Positions 35,647 through 43,690 of a DNA stretch of 64,000 nt are shown one piece after another. Position 1 is the stretch's first letter. The number at the start of each line of letters is the position of its first letter. The stretch comes from Thalassoglobus neptunius (GTDB lineage: Bacteria > Planctomycetota > Planctomycetia > Planctomycetales > Planctomycetaceae). The translations under genes and the position numbers were made by a program. The notes below the pieces were generated by a model, which saw only the letters and a list, made by a program, of their open reading frames with translations, was not told the origin of the DNA and searched no databases. Location: assembly GCF_007859735.1 (NCBI RefSeq), contig NZ_SIHI01000001.1, positions 2,309,249-2,373,248 of the forward strand, in the 5' to 3' direction.

Positions 35647-35689
35647 CGTGACTTCTAAATTTCTTCACTCGACCGAAGTCACGTTTTTT
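35647..35689. promoter_or_regulatory. Stem-loop in the rpmJ-rpsM spacer
   Basis: CGTGACTTC (35647-35655) and GAAGTCACG (35675-35683) form a 9-bp perfect stem about 31 bp upstream of rpsM, in the 395-bp spacer after rpmJ. A T6 run follows on the plus strand, making it also look like a plus-strand terminator, but no plus-strand gene precedes it. It could be a ribosomal-protein leader element. The rest of the spacer shows nothing I recognise. Confidence 0.4.
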
Positions 35690-36011
35690 GCTGACTGCGG
35701 AACTCGACTGAAAAACACGACGAGGAACTGACTCCTCGATCTGGAATACAACACTCTGGCCATTTGTGTTTCAGTGACACCATTCGTGAGGAAGAACACA
35801 CTTCACATCCCGACGTCGACCATCCTGCCTGTATTCACTTCCTCAATTCTGCGATTTCCCAACGGCAACTGTGCGGAGACAGATTTAACATCGACCAGAA
35901 TTCAATTCCTGACACTTTGTCCAATGCTGCGACCGAACCACCTGCCCAATGCTGAAGCGCTACGAAAATCGCCGCCGATAGACTGCGACCATTTTCGATG
36001 ACCGTTGGAGA

Positions 36012-36128
36012 TCACCCTTGCCGTTGTTTGTGGCGAGGGTTGGCTGAGCAAATGACAAAGTTGCGACCTTTTCGGCGGACAACTTTGCAATGCTCACAGA
36101 TGCGTTTAACGCTTGAGCGAACCTTCAT
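36012..36128 (-). CDS. rpmJ: 50S ribosomal protein L36
   Basis: Translating the minus strand from ATG 36128 to TGA 36012-36014 gives 38 aa, [20 protein letters not shown] followed by [18 protein letters not shown]. This is a complete zinc-binding L36, with CEHC (11-14), Cys27 and His33 as the C4-type ligand set (C+ form). It heads the alpha operon, as in many bacteria where rpmJ precedes rpsM. The gene is short enough to be missed by length-filtered ORF calls. Confidence 0.96.
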   Translation of the reverse strand: MKVRSSVKRICEHCKVVRRKGRNFVICSANPRHKQRQG

Positions 36129-36484
36129 TTCAATTGACTCCGTATTTAACCACCGATGTTATGCAGGCGCAATCACACGATCTGCTCGATGGAATCACCA
36201 GTTCGACTTCAATGTGGAGACTGGGGGCGCTGTTGAGAACGAAAGCGTGGCAGTATAAGCGAGCAGCACCAGTTTTCACAAGTTTCCGGGCCTCACTCCA
36301 GGCCCTCACAAGACAACAACTTAACCCGTTACTGACAAAACAGTTACGACATACACCCCGATTCCGGGCTGTTTTTTTTTGAAATTTGCAAAAATAAATC
36401 CTACCGCCCAGCGAGAACAGTAAACAACACACGGAAAAAGAGTTACGTCGATTCGCACCACAAAACAGGCGAATTCAACTTCAT
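36129..36484. other. Gene-free region upstream of the alpha operon
   Basis: 356 bp with no coding frame of good composition. It holds the candidate promoter at 36252-36281 and an AT-rich stretch near 36370-36420. A T8 run at about 36371-36379 follows only a weak 4-bp stem, so I do not call a terminator. Confidence 0.5.
36252..36281 (-). promoter_or_regulatory. Candidate sigma-70 promoter of the rpmJ operon
   Basis: On the minus strand TTGTGA (36276-36281) and TATACT (36252-36257) are separated by 18 bp. The predicted start of transcription lies about 115 nt upstream of the rpmJ ATG. The -10 box is close to consensus and the -35 partial. Confidence 0.5.
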
Positions 36485-36940
36485 CTACTTCGACTGCGGG
36501 GCGTCAACTTCCTGCAAATAGGCGAGGAGGCGATCACGCTCGCTTGTTAAGTGTCGAACACGCAACAGCGACCGCACTCTCGTCTTCAATTCGAGACGAT
36601 TCACAGGCTTGCTCAGGAAATCGTCAGCTCCGGCAGCGACCGCTTTCTCAATGTCGCCGGACTCCTTGAGGGCTGTCACCATCAAGATCGGAATCCGTTT
36701 TGTTTCGTCGCCCGATCGAAGTTGTTGGCAGACTTCGTAACCGCTCATCTTCGGCATCATGATGTCGAGCAGAATCAAGTCCGGAAGCTCAGCCCGTGCT
36801 TTTTCCAACGTCTTCTGCCCGTCCTCCGACATGAGAATCTCGTGCCCATCATCGCTGAGATACGCTTCCAACAGTTCCCTGTTCTGTTCGTTATCGTCAG
36901 CAATGAGGATTCGCCCGGTGATGGTTTCCGTATTCGTCAT
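36485..36940 (-). CDS. Stand-alone receiver-domain response regulator
   Basis: The 151-aa protein is a CheY-like receiver: acidic pocket ADDN (about 14-17), phosphoacceptor Asp59 in LILLDIMMP, Thr89 and Lys111 (FLSKPVN). A helical extension of about 25 residues follows, with no output domain. It may act by protein interaction or in a phosphorelay. No kinase gene adjoins it; the membrane histidine kinase at 30.3-31.6 kb is a possible but unproven partner. Confidence 0.9.
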   Translation of the reverse strand: MTNTETITGRILIADDNEQNRELLEAYLSDDGHEILMSEDGQKTLEKARAELPDLILLDIMMPKMSGYEVCQQLRSGDETKRIPILMVTALKESGDIEKAVAAGADDFLSKPVNRLELKTRVRSLLRVRHLTSERDRLLAYLQEVDAPQSK

Positions 36941-37247
36941 GACAGCAGTCTATCAGCAGTTAGGTCGAGAAAAGCTAATGATGCCAGTAGGCTCACAAAT
37001 GGACGATCAATCAACCAAAAGGCAATCGTCGACGCGGTTCGTCTCATACTGAGCGAATCAACGGAATTCTACACACAGACGATTGCATCATCCAAGCCTG
37101 ATCGCCGTTCTTCCCGTTTCTCTGTCGCGACACGAGATCGAATTTCGTTCAACAGTCAGGTGCACACGATCAAGACAACCATCGATCGGGACGAGAACTT
37201 CTCCCAAACCTGACTTGCGTGCTCGCAGCAGCAATCACAACCAATCG
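36941..37247. other. Gene-free stretch
   Basis: 307 bp between the receiver gene and the composite DUF1559 protein. I see no reading frame, repeat or terminator of note here. Confidence 0.5.
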
Positions 37248-38774
37248 TCAATCTTGAGGAGACTTCGACGGATCATCTTTCGGAAGAATTCGAATCCGCC
37301 TCGCTTGCACTTCAAAGTCTAATCCCACCGAAGCAGTGATCTCTTTCAACAGCTCCAGAAGATCGACGTCCTGCAAGCTCAATGTCACTCGATGATCCAA
37401 TTGTTCGGGATCAACGTCACTGTGATCAACGGACACTCCGGCAATCTCCGAGAACTCTCGCAAGAGGATTCCAACTTGTGTGGGATTCACCAATCGATAC
37501 TCAACGAGTCGCTGCTCTAGTCGCTCGTCGATCGAGAACGGAGCGGCATCGGACGCGAGCAGAGGAAGCACAGGTTCGTGATCAGACGAATCTTCTGGCT
37601 CCTCCTCAACGCGATCGTCGAATTCGACAGGAGTCCCGTTTTCATCGGTTTCGAGGCTGAGCCCATCGGCCATCGCAGCCATTCGTCGAATGATGCGCGG
37701 ATCAGTCTCAGCAGAAACCTGTTTCACGGATCCATCTGCCATCAGAACAAGCATCGAATCCTGATCGCCGGTTCCAATTCCATCCGGCCCATTTACATAC
37801 GGTTCCTGATTGAAGCTGCGAATCGTCGCGTTTCCAGGACGAGCCCAAGCCCCCAGCATCGACTGCACTCCGACGATCAACATCGTGTTGGAGGTTCCAT
37901 CCACGATGTCCGACTTTTGTACGGTTCGAAACGGTGAGAAAATTCCCGCACGCGGATGATTGATCGACAAACGCTCTGAGTCAGGTCCCACTCCGGAAAC
38001 ACCGGCGAAATGCGTCGCTGGGTAACGATCATCACCTGCCAGACGCGTCACTTCCGGGTTCTGATATTGTTCCAATCGGCGACGGACAAAAGAATCGTTC
38101 TGGCGGTCGTTCCAGGCCGCTTTCCAATCCAAAGAAAGATTCCCGGCGTTCTCTTGCCGCTCCAGTTGTGCAATCCAACTCCATCGAGGAACGCTCTCAT
38201 CGCGAGTTAAATCCATCCCGTTCGCGTACGATCCAGTCAGGGCAAGGTTGCGATCGAGCGAATCATAAATGCCCTTGAGTCGCTGTTGCAGTAGACCGTT
38301 GCCATCGACATCAGCTTCATTCGTCTCGTTTGCACTCCCGTCGCCTTCGATGGTTATTGGCCCGACGTCAGTCCCTCCCGAGGTTTCCAGCGATTCCTCC
38401 GGCACACTGGTCTCCGAATGTGTGGCTGTGTCGGTCGATACTGTTTCTGGTTTCAGAAGGAACCAAACAATCCAGGTGACAACAAGAATCCCGACGAGAA
38501 GAATTCGGACCGGAAACGAAGACCCCACTCGCGATTGCAACGACTCCGGAAGCTGAATCGGCTCAACTCCCACCAGTCGACCGTCCTGCTCTTCCAGCAA
38601 GACTGGTTGACTGCAGTCCGGGCACTGAATCGTCTGTCCGCGACGACTCAGGTCGCGAACTCGCAATGGGGCAGAACAGTGAGGACAGGGAAACCGATTC
38701 AAATTGCTGACTTTCACTTCAGTCGTGAGGAACCGCCGAATTCTATGATTCCCGGGCGAATGCCTCCAGAGCAT
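37248..38774 (-). CDS. Composite membrane protein: zinc ribbon, DUF1559-like region, STN-like C-terminal domain
   Basis: A 508-aa protein with three visible parts. At the N-terminus there is a zinc ribbon (Cys30/33 and Cys51/54) and then one membrane segment (about 90-107). The middle (about 195-375) contains VDGTSNTMLIVGVQSM and LMADGSVK, the two hallmarks of DUF1559 proteins, but with no pseudopilin leader. The C-terminal ~85 residues (VTLSLQDVDLLELLKEITASVGLDFEVQARRIRI) resemble the secretin/TonB N-terminal (STN) fold. The ATG at 38774 is used; a GTG at 38717 is a possible later start. Function unknown; the combination is unusual. Confidence 0.75.
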   Translation of the reverse strand: MLWRHSPGNHRIRRFLTTEVKVSNLNRFPCPHCSAPLRVRDLSRRGQTIQCPDCSQPVLLEEQDGRLVGVEPIQLPESLQSRVGSSFPVRILLVGILVVTWIVWFLLKPETVSTDTATHSETSVPEESLETSGGTDVGPITIEGDGSANETNEADVDGNGLLQQRLKGIYDSLDRNLALTGSYANGMDLTRDESVPRWSWIAQLERQENAGNLSLDWKAAWNDRQNDSFVRRRLEQYQNPEVTRLAGDDRYPATHFAGVSGVGPDSERLSINHPRAGIFSPFRTVQKSDIVDGTSNTMLIVGVQSMLGAWARPGNATIRSFNQEPYVNGPDGIGTGDQDSMLVLMADGSVKQVSAETDPRIIRRMAAMADGLSLETDENGTPVEFDDRVEEEPEDSSDHEPVLPLLASDAAPFSIDERLEQRLVEYRLVNPTQVGILLREFSEIAGVSVDHSDVDPEQLDHRVTLSLQDVDLLELLKEITASVGLDFEVQARRIRILPKDDPSKSPQD

Positions 38775-38859
38775 CTTATTCTCTGCATCGCAGCGACTCC
38801 CGAGACCGCATCAAGATGTGCTCTCGCCGCACACTCCCGACGTGGCCGAGAATGAAGGC

Positions 38860-41202
38860 TCAAGCGGAACTCCCAGCCCCTCTGAAGAATGTCATTCGAA
38901 TCCCCGGTGCTCGCGTCAGCAAAATTCCCCCCAGTGACATCGTTCCAGCAACCACGACGAAAATTGCATTGGCGGACATCGGCAACGACCAGATGATCGC
39001 GATACCGCACAGAAGCCCCAACAGCATTCCAACCCCGAGTCGATACGAAGCCCCGAGGACCGCGTCGATGAGGAGAAACAGAAACGCAAAGAAAAACAAC
39101 CAGCGAGAGTACGCATGAACCGAAACGGGATCGGAGAACTGGGAGTATCCCGATGAGTCATTAAGTGAGTCGGTCACTGTCACATTCAGCCCCTGAAAGA
39201 TCTCCTTTCGAATTCGATCACGGGAATCGAGCGTCTTCAGATCACTCTCAGCTTGGTCACAGTTCCGAAACAGAACTTGTTGAGCATCTTCGTTGTCTCG
39301 ATAGCTCAGTCGGAACACGCCAGGACGGGCAAGAACAGTGCCCAGAAGCTGATCTGTCGAAGTCGGCCGCCCGACCATTTCCCACACCAGATTCTCTTGC
39401 TCATCGACGATGCGAGTGAGTGGACCGCTCATTGTCAGGTCCAAAAGGTCTCCGCTTCCGACCGTCGAGACCACAACTTTTCTCTCGAGTGAATTCAAGT
39501 AACGAACCATTTCCTGAATCATCGGAAGATAGCTGGGCCACAGAACCCAACTCCCCCATTGTGGTTCAAAGCTCGTATTGACGAGAACGACCGCTCCCAG
39601 CCCGACTTGTCTTTCCACAATCAGCGGATCACCGTTCACAAGATCGACGACTCGCTTAACGCCAGCGTCAATATCATCCGGAATACTCGACTTCACGTAC
39701 TGGTAGATCCGAGTGGTTGAGAAACCCGATTCCGGAGAATTCCGAAACTCACGCACGATCGGATGCGTCGACGGTTCCGATTCGAATCTGAACGACTCTT
39801 CAAACCTCGGATCGATGGACTTGTGTTCTCCCAGCACTGCGGGCAGCAGATCAACTCCTTCACTCCCGAAAACCTGATTCACAGCGGTCGCGTTCGTTGT
39901 CTCGTCAACTGAGAACATAACGCCCCCTCCAGCCTCGACGAACTGCCTGAGCCGTTCAGCATCAACGAGAGTCAGCACAGGAATCCCACAGAACAGCACC
40001 ACGTCGAACTCATCGAGCTGTTCGCTGGAAAACTCATTGCGAGGAATGTTTGTGACCCGATGAGAAGCAGCTTGCATCGTGTCGCGGCGAGATTGTTCAT
40101 TCGGAACCTCAAGAGCCGCAGCCAGAAAGTCGCTCGCTGAGACGTCTTTCACCTCATCGTTTGCTCCCCGCACAAGAAGGATGTTGGCCGGACCGTTCAC
40201 AACCACAGGTGACCAGAAAACATTGTCAGCCATCAATGCATCGGGAAGAGTTTGCGTTCTAAGCGCATGCACACCGGGCTGATGAATCTGAAACAACATC
40301 GTTCCGGCCGATCGGTCCTGTTCACCGACAATCACATTTCGAGTCCCAATCGATTCGCCATCAACCTGAAAACCGATCTCAATCGAATCATTTTCGCTCG
40401 CGAAGCTCGTCACCTCGAATGGAACTTCCACCTCGTTTTGCTCGGACAGATCAACGTCGACGATGCCTGAGTTGACTGTTGAATTCGAGAGGCGATTCCC
40501 GTCATCCGACGAGACCACCATGACCGTTGCCAATCGACTGAGCTGATCGAGCAGTTCACGAATTCTGCCCGGCAATTCCGTTGAACTCGCCCATTCTGAC
40601 CGTTGAAGATCGGTGAAGAAGATGACCTCAACGGCATCGGAAGGAAACTCCTCTGCCATTCGAATCGCCCGAGTGAGAGTCGCAATCACGTTCCCGGACT
40701 GAAAAGTGGGTTTCAGTTCACGGATTTCTGAAGCAACAGCTTCAAGCTGAAAACTGGGGAGTCGAATTCTTTCTGGCCGAAAGCTGTTGCCATGCAAGAG
40801 CAGTTGCCACGAATCATTCGGTCCGCTTGTACGGAAGAGATTTTCCAATTGGCCGAGCACGCGTTCGAATCGGGAAGTGTCATCATCGACGACTCCCATA
40901 CTCATCGAGACGTCCACAATGAGGAGTCGGTGCGCCGGAACATCAACTTCGGAGGCATCCCAGTCGCTGGCCTGATGTGGGTCCGATGCTCCCAACACCA
41001 GCAAGACGATGACGAGGATTCTGAGCAAGAGCGGCAAAATCGAGTGAAGCCGAATTTGATGCCGCCGCTTCTCGACAACGACCTGCAAGAATCGCGTTGC
41101 CCCCCAATTCTCGATGCGAACCTGTCGTTTCATCAACAGATAAATCGCTACGGGAAGAACGGCACTTGCGATTCCCCACAAAAGCCCCGGTTGACCGAAC
41201 AC
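38860..41202 (-). CDS. BatA/VWA-domain membrane protein
   Basis: The GTG at 41202 preceded by GGA, giving the BatA-like start VFGQPGLLWGIASAVLPVAI, is preferred; the frame remains open to a TTG at 41274. The ~780-aa protein has two N-terminal membrane segments, a von Willebrand A domain with MIDAS DVSMS (97-101), then a long extracytoplasmic region ending in glutamine-amidotransferase-like and beta domains, and C-terminal membrane segments (WLFFFAFLFLLIDAVLGAS and onward). Planctomycetes have families of such proteins beside MoxR ATPases; none is adjacent here. Likely a chaperone-like or envelope factor. Confidence 0.82.
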   Translation of the reverse strand: MFGQPGLLWGIASAVLPVAIYLLMKRQVRIENWGATRFLQVVVEKRRHQIRLHSILPLLLRILVIVLLVLGASDPHQASDWDASEVDVPAHRLLIVDVSMSMGVVDDDTSRFERVLGQLENLFRTSGPNDSWQLLLHGNSFRPERIRLPSFQLEAVASEIRELKPTFQSGNVIATLTRAIRMAEEFPSDAVEVIFFTDLQRSEWASSTELPGRIRELLDQLSRLATVMVVSSDDGNRLSNSTVNSGIVDVDLSEQNEVEVPFEVTSFASENDSIEIGFQVDGESIGTRNVIVGEQDRSAGTMLFQIHQPGVHALRTQTLPDALMADNVFWSPVVVNGPANILLVRGANDEVKDVSASDFLAAALEVPNEQSRRDTMQAASHRVTNIPRNEFSSEQLDEFDVVLFCGIPVLTLVDAERLRQFVEAGGGVMFSVDETTNATAVNQVFGSEGVDLLPAVLGEHKSIDPRFEESFRFESEPSTHPIVREFRNSPESGFSTTRIYQYVKSSIPDDIDAGVKRVVDLVNGDPLIVERQVGLGAVVLVNTSFEPQWGSWVLWPSYLPMIQEMVRYLNSLERKVVVSTVGSGDLLDLTMSGPLTRIVDEQENLVWEMVGRPTSTDQLLGTVLARPGVFRLSYRDNEDAQQVLFRNCDQAESDLKTLDSRDRIRKEIFQGLNVTVTDSLNDSSGYSQFSDPVSVHAYSRWLFFFAFLFLLIDAVLGASYRLGVGMLLGLLCGIAIIWSLPMSANAIFVVVAGTMSLGGILLTRAPGIRMTFFRGAGSSA

Positions 41203-41463
41203 AATTTCCGGAAACACTATCAAAGCCCCAACAAATCGGAATTGGCGGAAGAACCCGACACATTCGAGGCGCAACAGCGATGTCGATTGCAGCGATTGCC
41301 CGGATTGATCACTCTATCCAATGTCATCGGAATCTTCGTCCTTTTCCATTCAAAAGCGATCGGACTCGACGATCGCACGGGCTGTCCGAAATTCATCATC
41401 GCCGAACGGGTCTTCATCGACAACAATAGTCCAGAGCCTTCCTTGCCCCTCAAGAGTATTACC

Positions 41464-42183
41464 GTGGCCACCAATCGCGAACGCATCTCCACCGGACTCG
41501 ACCTTCTCACCGAAGGACTTGCTCCGTACGTCGAAGAAAAACTGAGGAAAATTCACCGCGACAACTGGATCCGATCCGTTGAGAGCAGCTTCCGAGACGA
41601 CCGAAGTCGGCTCACACAAGACGGAAAATCGATCGACTGGGATGCCCACTCGCTGTTGACGGTCATGTGGGATCAATGGAATTCGGTCTTTCGACACGAC
41701 CTCGGACACTATGAACGAAGCCTCGTCAGCGAATTGAGAGAATTTCGAAATCGCTGGGCTCATCAACAAGCCTTCACATTCGACGACGTCTTTCGTGTCC
41801 TCGACAGCTGTCACCGACTTCTCAAATCCGTTGATGCCAAGAACGTCGTTGTGATCGAACGAGAGAAGACGGACCTCCTCGAATCTCACGTCGCTGAAAA
41901 GGTCAACTCGCAGGTTCAAAAGACAGCGTTTCAGCGAAACAAATGGTGGGTGATTGGAATCTACGCCCTCTGTTGCTGCCTGATCATTATCCATGCGATC
42001 ATGTTTAGCAACGAAGGCTCGATCACGTTGATTTCGTTTGTCCTTCTCATCTTTATCTATCTGATCTACCAGCAGTTCAAGATGGAAGCACCTCTGCTCT
42101 ACGGGCCGAGGGAATGCCCGCGATGCCACCGGATTGTGTACCGCAAGCCGTGTCCGTATTGCCAGTTGGGCGCCAACGAATAG
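41464..42183 (+). CDS. Swt1-like HEPN domain protein with two TM helices and a zinc ribbon
   Basis: With the GTG at 41464 the protein is 239 aa and starts MATNRERISTGLDLLTEGLA, close to the N-terminus of Swt1-type HEPN domains. Residues 1-125 form the HEPN region, with the motif RNRWAH (Arg95, His100) that in active members is the RNase site. Two membrane helices follow (about 162-180 and 186-203), and a C-terminal zinc ribbon has Cys218/Cys221 and Cys230/Cys233. HEPN domains are typical of RNA-cleaving toxins and defence proteins. Linking one to the membrane and to a nucleic-acid or protein-binding ribbon is unusual. It is divergent from the BatA-like gene; no antitoxin or other defence gene is next to it. 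Confidence 0.75.
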   Translation: MATNRERISTGLDLLTEGLAPYVEEKLRKIHRDNWIRSVESSFRDDRSRLTQDGKSIDWDAHSLLTVMWDQWNSVFRHDLGHYERSLVSELREFRNRWAHQQAFTFDDVFRVLDSCHRLLKSVDAKNVVVIEREKTDLLESHVAEKVNSQVQKTAFQRNKWWVIGIYALCCCLIIIHAIMFSNEGSITLISFVLLIFIYLIYQQFKMEAPLLYGPRECPRCHRIVYRKPCPYCQLGANE

Positions 42184-42196
42184 GAGCGTGAGCCTC

Positions 42197-43471
42197 TCAC
42201 AAACGTGGTTCGTAAAGAACCTCCGGTTCCGCTTTCCCGGGAAGATAAAGGACCAGTCCGCCTCGCTCATCGTTGACACGGGCGACACCATCGGGTTGAC
42301 CATTCGCAGCCGAGTACAGAATCGCCTCCAACGCCTGGACGGCACACACAACTTGCCGATCCGCATCGACATCGTTGTATGGAAGCGACTGCATCGCCTT
42401 CAGCCGTTCGATACGTTCGCTTTCCGGTCCTCCCAATTCAACGCAGGCAACTTCTCGAACAAACCGCTCGATCACCTCGATTCCGTATCCTCGCTGGGAC
42501 CGTTCTCCCCACGGCTCCAGAAACGATCCGTTGTAGTGGTTGTTGATCGACTGTTTCATCTCGAGAGGGGTTCGCCCTTCGACAGTCAATTCCACTCCGC
42601 GCTTGCGCGAATGGCCATTCCAGACACCATTATCAAATCGGAACTGCACTTCCTGCTCGACATAGCCCGGGAAGTTGTCGGGAGTGACCCACGATGTATG
42701 CAGATCGAAGGCTGCTTCGCGCCCATCTTCATACTCGTAAATCAGTCGCATCTGCACACTGTCCCAGGTGTCGGAATCCGCTGCTCGAACCAATCCTCGT
42801 TGACCGGTAGCCTGAACGGTTTTCAATCGTCCGCCAAAGGTATAGTCGATCAATTTGATGTAGTGGACCGCGACATACGTCCCCGGATTTCGACCGGTAA
42901 TCCATTCCGAAAACTGGCTTCCTGAGATCAGCTTGGGTTCAAGAAGCGTGCAGTATCCGTTGTTCACATGTTGAAGCACGTTGTCAGCGACAAGCGTTCT
43001 GAGCTTCTTGTGATCCGGGTCAAGAAGCTTGTGATAGACGACCTTCGCAAGCACATTCTTTTCACGCGAAAGCTTGATCAACTCGTCAAGCTGATCGAGC
43101 TTCAACACAGACGGCTTTTCAATCAGAAGATGTTTCCCAGCCTGAAGAACTTTCTTCGAGATCTCAAAATGACGATCGTCAGGAGTCGCGACGCAGGCGA
43201 AGTCCAAATCCTCGTTGGACAACATTTCGTCCACAGCTGATGGCCCGACAACGCTGACGAAATCCTGCATCTCTTCCGGAGCCGAGGAGCGATAGGCTTC
43301 GGCGCGAGTTCCGGTTCTGGACCCGATTGCAGCGAGGCGAACGTCGACCAGTCCGAATCGACGATCATAAAGCCCCTCACGAGCAGCAGTCTCAAAAAAG
43401 GGACGATAGGTTTCGTCGAAAATCATTCCGACTCCGACCATTCCACCGCGCAACTGTTGACGCTCACTCAT
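42197..43471 (-). CDS. Gfo/Idh/MocA-family oxidoreductase
   Basis: The ATG at 43471 (MSERQQLRGGMVGVGMIFDE) gives a 424-aa protein. It has an N-terminal NAD(P)-binding Rossmann domain (GGMVGVG) and the EKPS motif (KHLLIEKPS) typical of the family, followed by the alpha/beta substrate domain (NPGTYVAVHYIKLIDYTFGG). Members oxidise or isomerise sugars and inositols with NAD(P). Its gene order, next to an ATP-grasp gene on the same strand, does not identify the substrate. It ends 13 bp from the convergent HEPN gene. Confidence 0.9.
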   Translation of the reverse strand: MSERQQLRGGMVGVGMIFDETYRPFFETAAREGLYDRRFGLVDVRLAAIGSRTGTRAEAYRSSAPEEMQDFVSVVGPSAVDEMLSNEDLDFACVATPDDRHFEISKKVLQAGKHLLIEKPSVLKLDQLDELIKLSREKNVLAKVVYHKLLDPDHKKLRTLVADNVLQHVNNGYCTLLEPKLISGSQFSEWITGRNPGTYVAVHYIKLIDYTFGGRLKTVQATGQRGLVRAADSDTWDSVQMRLIYEYEDGREAAFDLHTSWVTPDNFPGYVEQEVQFRFDNGVWNGHSRKRGVELTVEGRTPLEMKQSINNHYNGSFLEPWGERSQRGYGIEVIERFVREVACVELGGPESERIERLKAMQSLPYNDVDADRQVVCAVQALEAILYSAANGQPDGVARVNDERGGLVLYLPGKAEPEVLYEPRL

Positions 43472-43690
43472 CAAGCCATTCCCATGCATTGCCGAATTTC
43501 ACACCGGACCAGCTATCGACCAAGACAGCCGGCTTGCGTCCTACCATGTGCAGATTCGACAGATGAATCAAGTGGCCGGGAAAGAAAATCAGAAGTCGCC
43601 GCAAAGTGTTGCATGCGTCACATTTGATGCTCACCCGCAACCGCGAAGCCGTTCCGTCCCATTCACCAATTTCAGACTCTGAGAACAACG

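Noticed and set aside
35684-35689. Plus-strand terminator reading of the rpmJ-rpsM stem-loop
   Set aside because: No plus-strand gene lies upstream, so the T run is probably incidental. Kept only as a possible leader structure.
36352-36379. Possible terminator CCCG-CGGG followed by T8
   Set aside because: The stem is only 4 bp and no gene on the plus strand ends there.
41350-42372. Minus-strand frame of 340 aa across the HEPN gene
   Set aside because: Antisense to a protein with a clear HEPN motif, membrane helices and a zinc ribbon. The sequence has no domain of its own.
43464-43688. Small minus-strand frame between the ATP-grasp and Gfo/Idh/MocA genes, 74 aa
   Set aside because: It starts only with TTG, has mixed composition, and overlaps the start of the downstream gene. 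Possible but not supported.
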